NCBI GenBank assembly: GCA_021741355.1
Contig: JAIOXZ010000011.1
Location: forward strand, 1 to 64,000
Source: Caulobacter sp.
Lineage (GTDB): Bacteria; Pseudomonadota; Alphaproteobacteria; Caulobacterales; Caulobacteraceae
Direction: 5' to 3'
DNA: 64,000 nucleotides
The position numbers and the translations under genes are program-made. The notes under the pieces are model-generated. The model was not told the DNA's origin. It worked only from the letters and a program-made list of their open reading frames with translations, and did not search any database. Positions 7,745-18,199 of this stretch are shown piece after piece (the stretch's first letter is position 1; every line of letters starts with the position of its first letter).

Positions 7745-8593
7745 CTACACCCGATCCCGGAACGGATCGGCCGGGAACACCCCGAGAATCTCGACCTTTT
7801 CCGAGAAATAGCCCAGCTCCTCGAGCGCCAGGGCGAGGCCCCGGTCTTCCGGCCGGCCGTCGACCTCGGCGTAGAAGAAGGTCGCCGTGAAGGCGCCGCC
7901 TTCCATGTAGCTCTCAAGCTTGGTCATGTTCACGCCGTTGGTCGCGAACCCGCCCATGGCCTTGTAGAGCGCCGCCGGGATGTTCTTCACCTTGAAGCAG
8001 AAGCTGGTGATGCAGCGGCTGGTGAACGGCGGCGGCGGCGGGGCCTTGTCGGCGGTCATCACCAGGAAGCGGGTGGTGTTGTGCCGCTCGTCCTCGATGT
8101 CGCGCATCAGGATGTCGAGGCCGTAGATCTCCGCCGCCAGGGCCGGGGCGATGGCGCCGCGCGTGGGGTCGGGATGCTGCGCCAGGGCCCGGGCGGCGCC
8201 GGCGGTGTCGCCGACGGCCTCCATCGCCACGCCCAGCTTCTTCAGGCTGCCTTTGCACTGGTGCAGGGCGATGGCCATGCTGGAGACGGTCTTCACGTCG
8301 GCCAGCCTGCCGCCCTTGTTGACCATCAGCTGGAACCGGATCGGCTTGAACCGCTCGCCGATGATCTTCAGGCCGGAGCTGGGCAGCAGATGGTGCACGT
8401 CAGCGACGCGGCCGGCGATCGAGTTCTCGACCGGGATCATGCCGAGCGCGCAGGCGCCGGATTTCACCGCGTCAAAGGCCTCCTCGAACGTCGGGTAGGG
8501 GGCGGCTTCGTGGTCGGGGAAATAGGTCCGGCAGGCCTCGTGGCTGTTGGCGCCGGGTTCGCCCTGGAAGGCGATCTTGGGAAGAACGCTCAT
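7745..8593 (-). CDS. pheA: Prephenate dehydratase
   Basis: Converts prephenate to phenylpyruvate in phenylalanine synthesis. The 282-residue stand-alone enzyme has the periplasmic-binding-like catalytic domain (KIAFQGEPGANSHEAC near the N-terminus, then IPVENSIAGRV) and the hallmark catalytic TTRFLV motif, followed by a C-terminal ACT domain (from about residue 195) that usually binds phenylalanine for feedback control. The ACT motif normally written ESRP appears as ESYM, a possible change in the regulatory site. Its start overlaps the end of kdsB by 4 bp (ATGA), so translation is probably coupled. Confidence 0.95.
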   Translation of the reverse strand: MSVLPKIAFQGEPGANSHEACRTYFPDHEAAPYPTFEEAFDAVKSGACALGMIPVENSIAGRVADVHHLLPSSGLKIIGERFKPIRFQLMVNKGGRLADVKTVSSMAIALHQCKGSLKKLGVAMEAVGDTAGAARALAQHPDPTRGAIAPALAAEIYGLDILMRDIEDERHNTTRFLVMTADKAPPPPPFTSRCITSFCFKVKNIPAALYKAMGGFATNGVNMTKLESYMEGGAFTATFFYAEVDGRPEDRGLALALEELGYFSEKVEILGVFPADPFRDRV

Positions 8594-9339
8594 GCGTTGT
8601 CTTTCGCGTAGGCCCGCGCCGCCTCTAGGTCGGCCGGGTTGTCGACGGAGATCGGGGCCTCGTCGGCGACGGCGGCCCAGTACGAAAGGCCCATTTCCAG
8701 GCCCCGCAGCTGCTCCAGCTTCTCGCGCCGTTCGAGGGGCGAGGGCGGAGCGGTGTTAAATCGCTCCAGCGCCGCGCGCCGATAGCCATAGATGCCGACG
8801 TGCCGCCAGACGGGCGCCTCGCCGTAGAGTGTCGAGCGGGTGAAATAGAGCGCCCGGCCGCTGGCGTTGTCAGCCGCCATGGCCAGCACCGCCTTGACCA
8901 CATCCGGATTGGACCGGTCTTCGGCCGACGCTTCCAGCGCCACAACGGTGGCCACGTCACAGCCGGGCTCACGCGCCAGCAGGCCGGCGCAGGCGGCGAT
9001 GATGGAAGCCGGAACGAAGGGCATGTCTCCCTGCAGATTGATGACCGCGTCGTGGACGCCGTCCGGATCGAGGGCTTCCAGCGCCGCCTGGATCCGGTCG
9101 GAGCCGGAGGGCAGCGCGGGATCGGTAAGCACCGCCAGGCCGCCCGCAGCGCGCACGGCTTCAACGATCTCAGCGTCTCCGGCGGCGACCGCGACAGGGC
9201 CTACGCCGGCCCGTTCGGCCTGCCGCAGAACCCGGACAATCATCGGCAGGCCGCCGATATCCGCCAGCGGCTTGTCCGGCAGTCGGGTGGCCGCCATGCG
9301 GGCCGGAATCAGGACGATCGGGTTCATCGGTCTGGACAT
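8590..9339 (-). CDS. kdsB: 3-deoxy-manno-octulosonate cytidylyltransferase (CMP-KDO synthetase)
   Basis: Activates KDO with CTP for the inner core of lipopolysaccharide. The 249-residue length and the N-terminal nucleotide-binding signature IPARMAATRLPDKPL are typical, as are NLQGDMPFV and the ending VDNPADLEAAR. An in-frame ATG four codons in (MNPIVLIPAR) is an equally good start. The end overlaps pheA by 4 bp. The gene is divergent from the membrane cytochrome c gene with 156 bp between them, which must hold both promoters. Confidence 0.95.
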   Translation of the reverse strand: MSRPMNPIVLIPARMAATRLPDKPLADIGGLPMIVRVLRQAERAGVGPVAVAAGDAEIVEAVRAAGGLAVLTDPALPSGSDRIQAALEALDPDGVHDAVINLQGDMPFVPASIIAACAGLLAREPGCDVATVVALEASAEDRSNPDVVKAVLAMAADNASGRALYFTRSTLYGEAPVWRHVGIYGYRRAALERFNTAPPSPLERREKLEQLRGLEMGLSYWAAVADEAPISVDNPADLEAARAYAKDNA

Positions 9340-9495
9340 GGATCAATTCGGGCCAATCGGACCCCCGGGCCCGGCTTGCGCGAGGGGCGGTAGCGTGTAA
9401 GAGAGCCCGGCGCAATAAGGGGCGCGTCGTGGGATTCCCACAGCGCTGATTCTGGCTCGCGGCGCGGGCCGACTTGAGGACTGAGACAGGCGGAT

Positions 9496-10155
9496 ATGAG
9501 CGATCTTACGTTCAACAAGATCGCCGGCGGTTTGCTGGCGACCGGACTCGTCATCTTCGGCCTGCGTGAGCTGACCACCATCGTGTTCGAGCACCACACG
9601 CCCGAGAAGGCCGGCTATGCCATCGCCGTGGCCGAGGGTCCGGCTGATGGTCCCGCCGCCGAGGTGGCGCCGGACTGGGGCACGGTCATTCCGGTGACCA
9701 ACGCCGAGGTCGGCAAGGCGGTCGCCGCCAAGTGCGCCTCCTGCCACACCTTCGACGCCGGCGGCGCCAACGGAACGGGCCCGAACCTGTACGGCATTCT
9801 CGGCCACAAGCCCGGCGCCCGTCCGGGCTTCGCCTACTCGCCCGCCATGGTCGAGTACGCCGCCAGCCATCCGGTCTGGACCTGGGACGAGCTCGACCAG
9901 TTCATCAAGGCGCCGGCCAAGCACCTGCCGGGCACCAAGATGACCTTCGTCGGCCTGAAGAAGCAGGAAGACCGGGTCTCCATGATGGCCTACCTGAACA
10001 CGCTGGGCGCGACGCTGCCGCTGCCCGCGCCGAAGCCTGCCGCCGCCCCGGCGGCTGAAGCCCCGGCAGCGGAAGCTCCGGCCGAAGGCGCGGCTCCGGT
10101 CGCGGCCGCGGCTGCTCCGGCCGCCGCTCCCGCACCGGCCGCCCCGGCCCACTAG
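9496..10155 (+). CDS. Membrane-anchored c-type cytochrome (CycM type)
   Basis: A 219-residue monohaem cytochrome c. An uncleaved N-terminal membrane anchor (about residues 8-30) is followed by a periplasmic class I domain with the haem site CASCH at 80-84 and a likely axial Met149 in GTKMTF. The layout matches CycM/cytochrome c552 of alphaproteobacteria, which carries electrons from the bc1 complex to the terminal oxidase; that role is inferred from the family. The last 45 residues are a low-complexity Ala/Pro/Glu tail, also seen in relatives. An AGGACTGAGACAGGCGG stretch ahead of the ATG could supply the ribosome binding site. Confidence 0.92.
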   Translation: MSDLTFNKIAGGLLATGLVIFGLRELTTIVFEHHTPEKAGYAIAVAEGPADGPAAEVAPDWGTVIPVTNAEVGKAVAAKCASCHTFDAGGANGTGPNLYGILGHKPGARPGFAYSPAMVEYAASHPVWTWDELDQFIKAPAKHLPGTKMTFVGLKKQEDRVSMMAYLNTLGATLPLPAPKPAAAPAAEAPAAEAPAEGAAPVAAAAAPAAAPAPAAPAH

Positions 10156-10168
10156 TTCCGCACAGCGA

Positions 10169-10190
10169 CGGGCCCGCCTTTGGCGGCCCG
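10169..10190 (+). terminator. GC-rich hairpin after the cytochrome c gene
   Basis: CGGGCCCGCC and GGCGGCCCG pair around a TTT loop with one bulged base, 14 bases after the stop codon. There is no T-run, so this is only a possible terminator. Confidence 0.4.
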
Positions 10191-10228
10191 GACGCGCGGA
10201 CAGCAGGACACCGCCTGGAGCAGGACGC

Positions 10229-11437
10229 TCAGTCCCGCTTCAGCCAGTCGGTGACGCCGGCCGCCGCTGTGGCGCCCGAGGCCATCGACGCCTGCAGAAG
10301 ATAGCCGCCCGTCGGGGCTTCCCAGTCCAACATCTCGCCCGCGACGAAGAGGCCGGGCAGCGCCTTGAGCATCAGGCCGTGATCGACCTGGTCCAGGGTC
10401 ACGCCGCCGGCCGAGGAGATGGCCCGGTCCAGGCCCTGAACGCCGGTCAGGGTCAGGCGCACCGCCTTGATCCGCCGGGCCAGCTTGTCGGCGCCCATGG
10501 GCAGTTCGCCCGGGATCTCGCGCAGCAGACCGACGGCCACGGGCGACAGGCCGCCGGCCTTGCGCAGCCAGTTCGTCACACTGTCCTTGCCGCGGGGCCT
10601 CGCCAGACGGGAGGCCAGCGCCTCGATGGAGAGATCGGGACGAAGATCCACCACGAGGGTCGCCGCGCCGTCGCGGTCGATCGCATCGCGCAGGCCGGCC
10701 GACAGGGCGTAGACCGCCCCGCCCTCGATCCCGTAGCGGGTGACCATCGCCTCGCCCCGCACGCCCGTCTCGCCATGGGTCATGGCGACGGGTTTCAGCG
10801 GCTGTCCGGCGAACCGGTCAGCGAAGATCGGTGACCAGGCATGGTCGAAGCCGACATTCGACGGCCTGAACGGCGCCACGGTCACGCCCCGGGCCTCGAG
10901 CCACGGCGACCACCGGGCGTCTGATCCCAGACGCGGCCAGCTGCCGCCGCCCACGGCCAGCACGACGGCGTCCGGCCGCTCATTGGCCGGTCCTTCAGGC
11001 GTGTCGAACGTCAGCCCGCCCTCGGCGAAGCCGGTCCAGCGGGATCGAGTCCGGAGCTCGACGCCCGCCGCCGCCAGCCGGGCCAGCCAGGCCCGCAGCA
11101 GCGGCGACGCCTTCATCGCCCGCGGAAAGACCCGGCCGGACGATCCGACGAAGGTCGCCTGACCCAGTCCCTCCGCCCAGCCGATCATGTCTGTCGGCGA
11201 GAACCGCTCCAGCCACGGCGCAACGACCGCCTTCGCCTCGCCATAGCGACTGAGAAACCCCTCCAGGGGCTCGGTGTGGGTCAGGTTGAGACCGCCCCGC
11301 CCGGCCATCAGCAGCTTTCGCGACGGCGAGGGCATGGCTTCGTGCACCACCACGCCGTGGCCGGCGGCGGCGAGCCGCTCGGCCGCCATCAGGCCGGCGG
11401 GTCCGGCTCCCACGATATGGACAATGTGACGGGTCAT
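10229..11437 (-). CDS. YhiN/HI0933-like FAD-dependent oxidoreductase
   Basis: A 402-residue flavoprotein. The N-terminal dinucleotide fold carries HIVGAGPAGLMAAERLAAAG, followed by the family segments SPSRKLLMAGRGGLNLTH and VLAVGGGSWPRLGSD. The C-terminal signature GGVTLDQVD, then GLFVAGEMLDWEAPTGGYLL, is characteristic of the HI0933/YhiN group (TIGR03862-type). The substrate is not known. It stands alone, divergent from a small secreted protein, with a sharp 17-base palindrome in the shared upstream region. Confidence 0.9.
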   Translation of the reverse strand: MTRHIVHIVGAGPAGLMAAERLAAAGHGVVVHEAMPSPSRKLLMAGRGGLNLTHTEPLEGFLSRYGEAKAVVAPWLERFSPTDMIGWAEGLGQATFVGSSGRVFPRAMKASPLLRAWLARLAAAGVELRTRSRWTGFAEGGLTFDTPEGPANERPDAVVLAVGGGSWPRLGSDARWSPWLEARGVTVAPFRPSNVGFDHAWSPIFADRFAGQPLKPVAMTHGETGVRGEAMVTRYGIEGGAVYALSAGLRDAIDRDGAATLVVDLRPDLSIEALASRLARPRGKDSVTNWLRKAGGLSPVAVGLLREIPGELPMGADKLARRIKAVRLTLTGVQGLDRAISSAGGVTLDQVDHGLMLKALPGLFVAGEMLDWEAPTGGYLLQASMASGATAAAGVTDWLKRD

Positions 11438-11514
11438 GCGCCCTTCCTAGACCCCCCGCGGCCTGACGGGAACGCCCGTCGCCGGCCCAACGCAGCTTGA
11501 CCGTCCATCCCGCC

Positions 11515-11531
11515 TCGCACACGGTGTGCGA
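11515..11531. promoter_or_regulatory. 17-base perfect palindrome, possible operator
   Basis: TCGCACAC and GTGTGCGA form an exact inverted repeat around one G. It lies 78 bases upstream of the flavoprotein start and 28 bases upstream of the ATG of the secreted protein at 11559, in a position fit for a dimeric repressor. No bound factor can be named. Confidence 0.4.
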
Positions 11532-11558
11532 AACCGAATGCACCGAGGTCTTGTCGTG

Positions 11559-12044
11559 ATGCGAACGCTGATTGGTCTGACCGCTTGCGCCTCTCTCTTG
11601 ATGACGGCCTCCGCCGTGTGGGCCGCGACCACGCCGACCGCTCTGACCTATCAGGGCAATCCCGTGAACGGATACCTCGGCGGGAACGCTGACTTTCCGT
11701 CTCAGTTCGTCGGCGCTCCACTTTGCGAAGGGGGCAAGTCCGGACCGGACCAGTCGTCGGGATGCGTAGTGCTCCGCGCGGACGGTACGGGAACCTGGGA
11801 GAACGACGTCGCCTTCGGCCGGCGCCTGCCGCCCGCGCCGATCAAATGGTATGTCGTCGCCGACAAGGCTGGCACCGTCACGCGAGTGTCCGCCGACGGA
11901 CGCGACACCTATTTCGTGATCTTTGAGTTCACGCAGGCCTACTACAGCATGGCGCCGGGCGACATGATCGCCTTCCCCGCGAACCTCATCAAGGGATCGC
12001 CGGGGCGTGTCGTTATCGACAGCAAGTACCGCAACGTGAACTGA
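11559..12044 (+). CDS. Secreted protein of unknown function
   Basis: A 161-residue protein with a clear signal peptide (MRTLIGLTACASLLMTASAVWA, cleavage probably after VWA). The mature part contains two Cys (CEGGKSGP and SGCVVL) that could form a disulfide, and a pattern of short beta-like stretches ending in a hydrophobic MIAFPANLI segment. I do not recognise the family. Longer in-frame starts exist upstream (GTG at 11526 and ATG at 11538) but would bury the signal peptide and cover the palindrome at 11515-11531, so the ATG at 11559 was chosen. It is convergent with the short gene that follows. Confidence 0.72.
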   Translation: MRTLIGLTACASLLMTASAVWAATTPTALTYQGNPVNGYLGGNADFPSQFVGAPLCEGGKSGPDQSSGCVVLRADGTGTWENDVAFGRRLPPAPIKWYVVADKAGTVTRVSADGRDTYFVIFEFTQAYYSMAPGDMIAFPANLIKGSPGRVVIDSKYRNVN

Positions 12045-12054
12045 CTCGGCGGCT

Positions 12055-12237
12055 TCAGTTCGCCGCGCCGCTGACCGCTGTCGCCGACGGATCGGCGATC
12101 CAGGACGGCCGGACGTCCAGCGGCCAGCCGGCCTCCGCCTGCAGCCGGTGCATGACCGACAGGGTCTGGCGCAGGGCGGCGACTCCCAGGGTGACGATCC
12201 GCGACTCTCCCTCGCCGAAGTCGAAGGTCAGCGTCAT
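12055..12237 (-). CDS. Small hypothetical protein (60 residues)
   Basis: The short frame MTLTFDFGEGESRIVTLGVAALRQ... reads as a compact, protein-like sequence with a sheet-helix pattern and the segment SVMHRLQAEAGWPLDVRPSW; the frame upstream of this Met is Arg/Gly/Pro-rich and looks non-coding. No motif is recognised. The start is the ATG at 12237, which leaves a 172-base gap to the MATE gene on the other strand. The codon pattern fits a real gene, but the evidence is modest. Confidence 0.5.
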   Translation of the reverse strand: MTLTFDFGEGESRIVTLGVAALRQTLSVMHRLQAEAGWPLDVRPSWIADPSATAVSGAAN

Positions 12238-12409
12238 CTGCTCGCCCGCGGGCTGATATGGACGGCGGCAACCAGTCCCGCCGGTCCCTTGTCCTCCGGG
12301 GGCGGGGCCCTGCCGTCCGCGGGCCACGACAGCAAGTCCCGCCGACGCATTTGCGACTGGACCGCTCACCGCCCACCTATAGAGTAGCAAATCGAAACGC
12401 AGGTGGGGA

Positions 12410-13769
12410 ATGATGACGCAGACGACTGGTGGCGCCGCGCCGTCCCACCCCTTGCTTGTCGCTGCGGTCGCGCCGACCCTGGCGAAGCTGGCCGCGCCCA
12501 ACCTGCTCGGCATGCTGGCCACGACCGCGGTATCGATCGCGGAGACCGCCTATATCGGCCGGCTGGGCGCCGAGCCGCTGGCCGCCGCCGCCCTGGTCTT
12601 TCCGCTGGTGATGCTGATGGGGATGATGAGCGCCGGCGCCATGGGCGGCGGCCTCTCCTCCGCCGTCAGCCGGGCCCTGGGCGCAGGCGCGACGGACCGC
12701 GCCGAGGCGCTGGCGCGTCATGGCGCGGTCATCGGCCTGGGCCTCGGCCTGTTCTTCTCGATCGTCCTGTCGCTGTTCGGCCGGGGGCTGTTCGCCGTGC
12801 TGGGCGGGGACGGCGAGACGCTGCGCCAGGCGGTGATCTACTCGAACATCGTGTTCGCCTTCGCAGCGGCGATCTGGCTGTCCAACATGTTCGCCTCCGT
12901 GCTGCGCGGGTCCGGCGACATGATCGGACCCTCGGCGACCATGCTGGGCGGCGCGGTGCTGCAGATCGTGCTGGGTGGAGCCCTGTGCTTCGGCTGGGGA
13001 CCGGCGCCGCAACTGGGCATCATCGGGGTCGGTCTGGGCCAGGCGGCGTCCGCCACCTTCATGGCGGTCGTCCTGTTCCTGCTGTTGCGCCGGGGCAAGG
13101 CGCGCGTGCGCCTGCACCTGAGCGGCCCGTTCACCCGGGCGCATTTCGACGACATCCTCAAGGTCGGGCTGCCGGCGATGCTGTCGCCGATCCAGACCGT
13201 CGGAACCGTGCTGGTGATCACCGCCATCGCCGCCCGGTTCGGCGTCCACACCCTGGCCGGCTACGGCATCGGGTCGCGGCTGGAGTTCCTGCTGGTGCCG
13301 ATCGCGTTTTCGGTCGGCGTCGCCTCCCTGCCGATGGTCGGGCTGGCCATCGGCGCCGGCGATGTGGCGCGGGCGCGCAAGGTGGCCTGGACGGCTGGCG
13401 CGATGGCCGGGATCGCGCTTGGCGTTCTGGGCATGGTGCTGGGGCTGTTCCCGGAGATCTGGGTGTCCATCTTCACCCAGGATCCCGACGTGCGCGCCGC
13501 CGGCGCCCTCTACCTGCACTTCGTCGGGCCGTGCTTCGCCTTCTTCGGCCTGAGCCTGGCGCTGTATTTCTCGTCGCAGGGGGCGGGCCGGATCATGGGG
13601 CCGCTTCTGGCGGGGACGGCGCGGCTCGTGGTTGTCGCGATCGGCGGCTTCATCCTGGTCAAGACCCAGGCGCCACCCTGGACGCTGTTCGCCCTGGTCG
13701 CTCTGGGCATGGTGGTCATGGGGACGGCGACCGCCGCCGCCGTCGCCCTGACGCCCTGGGGCCCCCGAT

Positions 13770-13783
<14 letters not shown>
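12410..13783 (+). CDS. MATE-family multidrug/cation antiporter
   Basis: A 457-residue inner-membrane protein with about twelve hydrophobic segments arranged as two similar halves, the MATE pattern. Conserved features include the N-terminal LAAPNLLGMLATTAVSIAET segment, the IGRLGAEPLAAAAL loop after helix 1-2 and, at the start of the second half, VGLPAMLSPIQTVGT with AGYGIGSRLEF. It probably exports organic cations or drugs in exchange for Na+ or H+; the substrate is not predictable. The start overlaps an AGGTGGGG ribosome site. Its end overlaps the convergent monooxygenase gene by 14 bases. Confidence 0.93.
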
Positions 13784-15566
<1,783 letters not shown>

Positions 15567-15680
15567 GGTCATCTCCCTGCGCACGCCTGCGTCCGTACCG
15601 GCGGTTCCAAACAGATGTTTGGCCGATGCACGCTAGGGAAATCAAGCGTCTCGATTGTGCGAAACGCCGCAGCCGCTGTC

Positions 15681-17285
15681 TCAGCGCCGGTCTTCCATAA
15701 TCATCCGGGCCGCCTTCTCCGCGATCACCATGGTCGGGGAGTTGGTGTTGCCGGACGTGATGCGCGGCATGACCGACGCGTCGGCGACGCGCAGACCGGC
15801 GATCCCGATGACACGGAGCCGGGCATCGACCACGGCGGCGGGATCGGACGCCACACCCATCTTCGCCGTGCCGACCGGATGGAAGATCGTCGTGCCCAGG
15901 TCGCGGGCGGCGGCCAGCAGGCCGGCCTCATCATCGACCGCGAAGCCGGGTTTCATCTCGTCCGGATGAAAGCGCGCCAGCGGCGGCTGGCCGACGATCC
16001 GGCGCACCAGCCGCAGGGAGTCGACCGCCACGCGGCTGTCTTCGCCGGTATCGAGATAGTTGGGCTGGATCACCGGCGGGGCGGCCGGATCGGCGCTGGC
16101 CGTATGGATCGAGCCCCTGCTCGTCGGGCGCAGGTTGCAGACGCTGATCGTGATCGCCGGGAACGGATGCAGCGGATCGCCGAACCGCTCCAGCGACAGC
16201 GGCTGGACATGGAACTGAAGGTTGGGCGTCTCGTGGTCGGGTGACGAACGGGCGAAGGCGCCCATCTGTGACGGCGCCATCGACATCGGCCCGCGACGCA
16301 GGGCGGCGTACTCCAGCGCCATCAGCGGGCGGCGCCAGAACGAGGCGTAGAGGGCGTTCATCGTCGGCACGCCGCGCACCCTGTAGACCGGCCGGATCTG
16401 CAGATGGTCCTGCAGGTTCTCGCCCACGCCCGGCGCGTGCCGGGCCGGCGTGATGCCGAGCGACTGGAGCCGCGCGCCGTCGCCGACGCCGGACCGCTCC
16501 AGCAGTCCGGGCGAGTTGACCGCCCCGGCCGCCAGCACGACCTCGCCCGAGGCGCGGACTTCAACCGTCTGGCCGTCCCGGCTCCAGGCGACCCCGACCG
16601 CCCGGCCATCCTCGATCAGCACCCGGTCGACCCGCACGCCGGTCTCGAGCTTCAGGTTGGGTCGTTTCAACACCGGCTTGAGAAACCCGCGCGCCGCGCT
16701 CCAGCGGATGCCGCCCTTCTGATTGACCTGGAAGTAGCCGCTGCCGGCGTTGTCGCCGCCGTTGAAGTCAGCCACAGGCCCCATGCCCTCAAGCGCGGCG
16801 GCCTGGGCGAAGGCGTCCAGCACAGCCCAGCGCATGCGCGGATGCTCGACCCGCCATTCGCCGCCGGAGCGATGATGTTCCGTGGGCGGCTTGATGTGAT
16901 CTTCCTGCGACAGGAACAGCGGCAGCACGTCGTCCCAGCCCCAGCCGGTCAGGCCCAGCTGTTGCCAGCCGTCATAGTCGGCCGCCTGGCCGCGCATGTA
17001 GATCATCGCGTTGATCGCCGAAGACCCGCCGATCACCTTGCCGCGCGGATACTTCAGGCTGCGGCCGTTCAGCCCCGGCACAGCCTGCGTCTCGTACATC
17101 CAGTCGGCGCGCGGATTGCCGATCGAGAACAGGTAGCCGACCGGAATGTGGAACCAGATCCAGTCGTCCTTGCCGCCCGCCTCGAGCACCAGCACGCGGT
17201 TGCGCGGATCCGCGCTCAGCCGGTTGGCCAGCACGCATCCGGCCGATCCCGCGCCGACGATGATGTAGTCGAAGGTCTGATTCAT
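15681..17285 (-). CDS. GMC-family FAD oxidoreductase (choline dehydrogenase-like)
   Basis: A 534-residue glucose-methanol-choline oxidoreductase. The N-terminal FAD fold reads YIIVGAGSAGCVLANRLSAD, GMC signature 1 includes PRGKVIGGSSAINAMIYMRG, and signature 2 includes GAVNSPGLLERSGVG. Near the end the catalytic region HPVGTAKMG and NTNSPTMVIAEKAARMI are present. It probably oxidises an alcohol to an aldehyde or ketone, and with the adjacent Baeyer-Villiger-type enzyme could give an alcohol-ketone-ester sequence. There is no signal peptide. It is divergent from the hotdog-protein gene across a 113-base gap that holds a strong hairpin. Confidence 0.93.
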   Translation of the reverse strand: MNQTFDYIIVGAGSAGCVLANRLSADPRNRVLVLEAGGKDDWIWFHIPVGYLFSIGNPRADWMYETQAVPGLNGRSLKYPRGKVIGGSSAINAMIYMRGQAADYDGWQQLGLTGWGWDDVLPLFLSQEDHIKPPTEHHRSGGEWRVEHPRMRWAVLDAFAQAAALEGMGPVADFNGGDNAGSGYFQVNQKGGIRWSAARGFLKPVLKRPNLKLETGVRVDRVLIEDGRAVGVAWSRDGQTVEVRASGEVVLAAGAVNSPGLLERSGVGDGARLQSLGITPARHAPGVGENLQDHLQIRPVYRVRGVPTMNALYASFWRRPLMALEYAALRRGPMSMAPSQMGAFARSSPDHETPNLQFHVQPLSLERFGDPLHPFPAITISVCNLRPTSRGSIHTASADPAAPPVIQPNYLDTGEDSRVAVDSLRLVRRIVGQPPLARFHPDEMKPGFAVDDEAGLLAAARDLGTTIFHPVGTAKMGVASDPAAVVDARLRVIGIAGLRVADASVMPRITSGNTNSPTMVIAEKAARMIMEDRR

Positions 17286-17338
17286 CCCGTTCCTTTTCCG
17301 TCATCCTCGACCGTGTGGCGAGGACCCAGCGCACGACG

Positions 17339-17365
17339 ATCCTCCCCAGCAAAGCTGGGGAGGAT
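17339..17365. repeat. 12-bp perfect hairpin in a divergent promoter region
   Basis: ATCCTCCCCAGC and GCTGGGGAGGAT pair perfectly around AAA. The sequence belongs to the same CCTCCCCAG/CTGGGGAGG group as the repeat ending at 2877. It lies between two genes that point away from each other, so it is unlikely to be a terminator for either. Confidence 0.75.
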
Positions 17366-17398
17366 TGCGCGAGCCCCATCCTCCGATACCCTTCCCCC

Positions 17399-18193
17399 AT
17401 GACCCTCAACCGCACCCTGACCGCCTTCAACACCGCGACCGCCAGCGAGAACAGGATCCACGCCGATGACGTGGCCAGCCGGTTCGGCTTCACCGGCGGG
17501 CTGGTGCCTGGCGTCGACGTATTCGCCTACATGGCCCACGCGCCGGTCGCCCTGTGGGGCCGCGACTGGCTGAGCGAGGGGCGGATTCGGGCGAAGTTCG
17601 GCAAGCCGGTCTATGACGGCGACGAGACGCGGGTGGCGGCGGACGAACAGCCTGACGGGTCGCTGTCGCTGGCTGTGTCGGCGCGCGGCCTCGACTGCGC
17701 GAGCGGGACGGCCTGGCGGTCCGACGACAGCCCCGCGCCGGCGATCCTGCCCGAAGGTCCCCTGCCCCGGCCGGACGAGCGCCGGCCCGCCTCGCCGGAG
17801 AGCCTGCCGGTCGGGCTGGTGCTGGGCACGCTGAAGGAGCTCTATTTCGCCGACGTCGGCCTGGCCCACCTGCAGAACACCCGCGACGACCCGGACCTGT
17901 TCGACGGTGGCAACATCGCCAACCCCGCCTACATGCTGCGCCGCGCCAACTATGTGCTGGCCCAGACCGTCAAGCTGGGGCCGTGGATCCACCTGGAAAG
18001 CGACGCCCGCCTGCACGGCCTGATCACCGACGGCGAACAGCTCGAGACGCGGGGCGTCGTGGTGGCCAACGCGGAGAAGAACGGCCACCTGATCGTGACG
18101 CTCGACTTCACCGTCTCCAGCCGCGACCGGCTGGCGATGTCCGGCCGCCACTGGGCGATCTACGAACCGCGGCAGGTGCGGGAAAAGGCCTAG
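17399..18193 (+). CDS. MaoC-like hotdog-fold protein
   Basis: A 264-residue protein. The N-terminal half (about 1-100) has MaoC-dehydratase-like features: ASENRIHADDVASRFGF with GGLVPGVDVFAYM, and GKPVYDGDE, a usual hotdog strand. The second half (from LPVGLVLGTLKELYF) reads as a second, more diverged hotdog unit with NPAYMLRRANYVLAQ. Hydration or dehydration of an acyl-CoA is likely from the family, but the catalytic Asp/His pair is not clear. The ATG at 17399 was chosen; a longer frame upstream would run through the hairpin. It converges on the acyl-CoA dehydrogenase gene with a gap of 6 bases. Confidence 0.78.
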   Translation: MTLNRTLTAFNTATASENRIHADDVASRFGFTGGLVPGVDVFAYMAHAPVALWGRDWLSEGRIRAKFGKPVYDGDETRVAADEQPDGSLSLAVSARGLDCASGTAWRSDDSPAPAILPEGPLPRPDERRPASPESLPVGLVLGTLKELYFADVGLAHLQNTRDDPDLFDGGNIANPAYMLRRANYVLAQTVKLGPWIHLESDARLHGLITDGEQLETRGVVVANAEKNGHLIVTLDFTVSSRDRLAMSGRHWAIYEPRQVREKA

Positions 18194-18199
18194 GCGGGA

